From assembly GCF_016522535.1 (NCBI RefSeq), contig NZ_JAEHOI010000011.1:186001-250000 (forward strand): 64,000 nt of DNA, in the 5' to 3' direction. The position numbers were made by a program, and so were the translations under genes. Source of the DNA: Leucobacter edaphi (GTDB lineage: Bacteria; Actinomycetota; Actinomycetes; Actinomycetales; Microbacteriaceae). The notes beneath the pieces were generated by a model. The model was not told the origin of the DNA. It was given only the letters and a program-made list of their open reading frames with translations, and did not search any database. Shown piece after piece: positions 62,113 through 64,000 of the stretch (its first letter is position 1; the number at the start of each line of letters is the position of its first letter).

Positions 62113-62967
62113 ATGCCCTCACCCGCCGCATCAGCCTCAGCTCCACGGGTCGGAGCGCTGTTCGCGATCGGTTCGATGAGCTGCGTGCAGCTCGGGCTCG
62201 CCGTCTCCGTGGGGCTGTCTGAGCAGCTCGGTCCAACCGGGGTCGCCTGGCTCCGGCTCGTCTGGGCGGGGCTGATCCTCCTCGTCGTGGCGCGGCCCTG
62301 GCGGGCAACGTTCACGCGGAAGGCGTTCTGGACGTGCGTGGCCCTCGGGGCCGCGACCGCCGGGATGACGGTGTTCTTCATGTGCGCCGTGATGCTCATC
62401 CCGCTCGGTACCGCGAGCGCCCTCGAGTTCCTCGGGCCGCTCGGCGTCGCGGTCGCACGCGGAACCGGCAGGAGTCGCCTGTGGGCGATCGTCGCGGCGG
62501 CCGGCGTCATCGCCTTGACCGAGCCATGGCACGGGCGGGCCGATCCGATCGGGATTCTCTTCGCCCTCGGCGCCGCGGCCTGCTGGGGCGTCTACATTCT
62601 GCTCACCCAGCGCGCCGGCGACAGCGTCGAGGGACTCAACGCGCTCGCCGTGTCGATCCCCACGGCCGCCGTCGTGGCGAGCTTCACGATCACGCCAGCG
62701 CTATTCGCGAAGCTCGATCTCACGGTGCTCCTCGCCGGGCTCGGACTCGCGCTGCTCCTCCCCCTCGTGCCGTTCATCCTCGAGCTGCTCTCGCTCAGAC
62801 GACTGAACACCGCGACGTTCGGCACGCTCATGAGCCTCGAGCCCGCGTTCGCGCTCGTGATCGGGGCGGCGATCCTGCATCAGATTCCGACGCCCCTCGC
62901 GGTCGTGGGGATCGCGCTCGTCATCACCGCGGGGATCGGCGCGACGCGCACCGGGGCGCGCAGCTAG
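62113..62967 (+). CDS. EamA-family (drug/metabolite superfamily) exporter
   Basis: The 284-residue protein has ten predicted membrane helices in two EamA repeats (first about residues 12-130, second 145-280). SALEFLGPLGVAVARG and SLEPAFALVIGAAILHQ mark equivalent ends of the two repeats. RhaT/RhtA-like proteins export amino acids or sugars; the substrate is unknown. The last 4 bp overlap tail-to-tail with the minus-strand NAD(P)-binding gene. Confidence 0.88.
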   Translation: MPSPAASASAPRVGALFAIGSMSCVQLGLAVSVGLSEQLGPTGVAWLRLVWAGLILLVVARPWRATFTRKAFWTCVALGAATAGMTVFFMCAVMLIPLGTASALEFLGPLGVAVARGTGRSRLWAIVAAAGVIALTEPWHGRADPIGILFALGAAACWGVYILLTQRAGDSVEGLNALAVSIPTAAVVASFTITPALFAKLDLTVLLAGLGLALLLPLVPFILELLSLRRLNTATFGTLMSLEPAFALVIGAAILHQIPTPLAVVGIALVITAGIGATRTGARS

Positions 62968-63692
62968 GCCCGCGCCCACTCCGCGCAGCTCGGGCCCGCG
63001 ATCAGGGCTTTCGAACTAGGGATCAGCGTCCCGTCCCGGAGCGCCCTGCCGAACGCGCCGGGAAGCGCCAGCTCGACCACCCTCCGCGACTCGCCCTTCG
63101 CCGCGAGCCGCGTTCTGAGTACGTCGGCCATGCTCATCCGGTCCGGGCCCGCGGTCTCGAGCGCCTGCCGCTGCGAAAACTCGCTCGCGAGCTCCACGAG
63201 CCGCTCCGCAACCGTTTCCGCAGCCACGGGCTGACAACGCATCTCGGGGAGCGCGCGCCACGGCCCCGTCTTCACGGCGTACTGCTCTGCGAACTCGAAG
63301 AACTGGGTGGCACGCAGCACCGTCCACGGCACGGATCCGGCCGCGACCAGCTCTTCCTGTCGAGCCTTTCCGGCGTAGTAGCCGTGCGGCGCCTTCGTCG
63401 CGCCCACGATCGACAGCGGAACGTAGTGCTTCACCTCGGCCTCGCGCGCCGCGCGCAGCAGGTTCTGCGTGGCCCTCGTGAAGAAGGCGACCGATTTGCG
63501 GGCTGAGGTGGCCGTCACGCCCGAGACGTCGATCACGGCGTCGACGCCGTCGAGTCGCAGGCCCTCACCCGAGAGCAGGTCGATGCCGAGCGAGCGGGCG
63601 ATCGGGAGTGTCTCGTGACCGGCGAGCTCGGCCTGTCGAATGACACGCACCCCCACCGCACCCGTTGCTCCGGCCACCGCGATCAGCATCAT
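62964..63692 (-). CDS. NAD(P)-binding Rossmann protein (atypical SDR, NmrA/YbjT-like)
   Basis: The 242-residue protein has the nucleotide-binding GATGAVGVRVI at residues 9-19 and the YVPLSIVGA and YYAGKARQEELV blocks of atypical short-chain dehydrogenases related to NmrA or YbjT. The catalytic tyrosine/lysine pair may be YYAGK. It probably binds NADP and acts as a redox sensor or reductase. It overlaps the EamA gene end by 4 bp and starts about 130 bp from the PhnA-type gene. Confidence 0.85.
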   Translation of the reverse strand: MMLIAVAGATGAVGVRVIRQAELAGHETLPIARSLGIDLLSGEGLRLDGVDAVIDVSGVTATSARKSVAFFTRATQNLLRAAREAEVKHYVPLSIVGATKAPHGYYAGKARQEELVAAGSVPWTVLRATQFFEFAEQYAVKTGPWRALPEMRCQPVAAETVAERLVELASEFSQRQALETAGPDRMSMADVLRTRLAAKGESRRVVELALPGAFGRALRDGTLIPSSKALIAGPSCAEWARA

Positions 63693-63825
63693 TCCTCCGC
63701 CCGGGACTCGCTCCGATCAAGCCTCCGGCCAGTATATGGGCGTGAATCGTCCGTGAACGGGAGGAAAACCGGGTGCGTCGCGGGGGTCCCGCGGACGCGA
63801 AACGGCGGTTCCCGATCCAGCGCGG

Positions 63826-64000
63826 TTAGAGCACCTTCTTCACGACGCTGGACTTCAGGTTCATCCGCCCGAATCCGGGCACCGTCGCGTCGATATCGTG
63901 GCCGTCAGGGCCGGACGGGTTGAGGCGGATTCCCTTCACCTTCGTGCCGACCTTGACGGTTCCCCCACCGCCGCCCTTGATCTTGAGATCCTTCACGACC
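63826..64000 (-). CDS. PhnA/YjdM-family protein, 5'-truncated by the window edge
   Basis: Only the C-terminal 57 residues are in the window. VVKDLKIKGG, then GTVKVGTKVKGIRLN, then GHDIDATVPGFGRMNLKSSVVKK match the PhnA (YjdM) C-terminal domain. The family is named after its phosphonate locus in E. coli but is not clearly involved in phosphonate use. The N-terminal zinc-ribbon is expected outside the window. Confidence 0.85.
   Translation of the reverse strand, partial: VVKDLKIKGGGGGTVKVGTKVKGIRLNPSGPDGHDIDATVPGFGRMNLKSSVVKKVL

Overview
The window is chromosomal DNA from a high-GC actinobacterium, most likely a member of Microbacteriaceae close to Leucobacter. This is an inference from the GTG/TGA-coupled operons, the DUF4192 and AbiEi/DUF559-type proteins, the dxr-rip1-ispG block typical of Actinobacteria, the separate sufS-sufU pair and the overall codon bias. 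No rRNA is present. One tRNA, tRNA-Pro(CGG), is present. Genes are densely packed, with many 4-bp start/stop overlaps.

Layout: 1-5.3 kb holds the end of a UvrA paralog, a LOG-family protein, a 22-bp tandem repeat, an RNB ribonuclease and an AbiEi/DUF559-type protein. 5.7-10.9 kb (minus) is the MEP-pathway/site-2-protease block: an FKBP lipoprotein, dxr, rip1-like M50 protease and ispG. 11-16.4 kb holds a small membrane protein, rsmI, an MFS exporter, a TRIC-type channel protein and sufS-sufU. 16.5-20.8 kb holds a LysR regulator divergent from an orphan fumarate reductase-type flavoprotein (with a T-N11-A dyad between them), then a DUF4192 protein. 20.8-26.9 kb (minus) is a complete de novo NAD operon, nrtR-nadA-nadB-nadC-nifS, with all junctions overlapping and an NrtR-like operator upstream.

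27-36 kb holds cspA with a strong terminator, a FadH-like dienoyl-CoA reductase, a 68-aa HTH protein, and a TetR regulator divergent from a peptide/nickel-type ABC operon ending in a fused double ATPase. 36-42.5 kb holds two proteins I cannot assign (166 aa, and a 914-aa protein with a duplicated C-terminal domain), a SHOCT-like small protein, a TIGR01777-type epimerase, a photolyase and an SRPBCC-like protein. 42.6-45.9 kb is visibly AT-richer. It carries one 918-aa PIF1-type helicase with a degenerate DnaQ-like segment and a C-terminal BRCT domain, and it sits beside the tRNA-Pro gene, so it looks like an acquired segment.

46-55.5 kb holds typA, a Bcr/CflA-type exporter and a second oligopeptide ABC system (minus strand, again with a fused ATPase). 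55.7-64 kb holds a CPBP protease, a secreted-domain hypothetical, a homocysteine methyltransferase, an APH-type phosphotransferase ending inside a 17-18-bp tandem repeat, a RelQ-type alarmone synthetase, DUF1345, DUF4287 and DUF3060 proteins, an EamA exporter, an NAD(P)-binding protein, and the end of a PhnA/YjdM-type gene.

The most unusual signals are: two copies of a hairpin element at 5.5 kb and 49.7 kb with perfect 21-bp stems that differ by a compensated base pair; the helicase-exonuclease-like-BRCT fusion on the AT-rich segment; the 914-aa orphan protein; and the autoregulated-looking NAD operon, which includes its own cysteine desulfurase.
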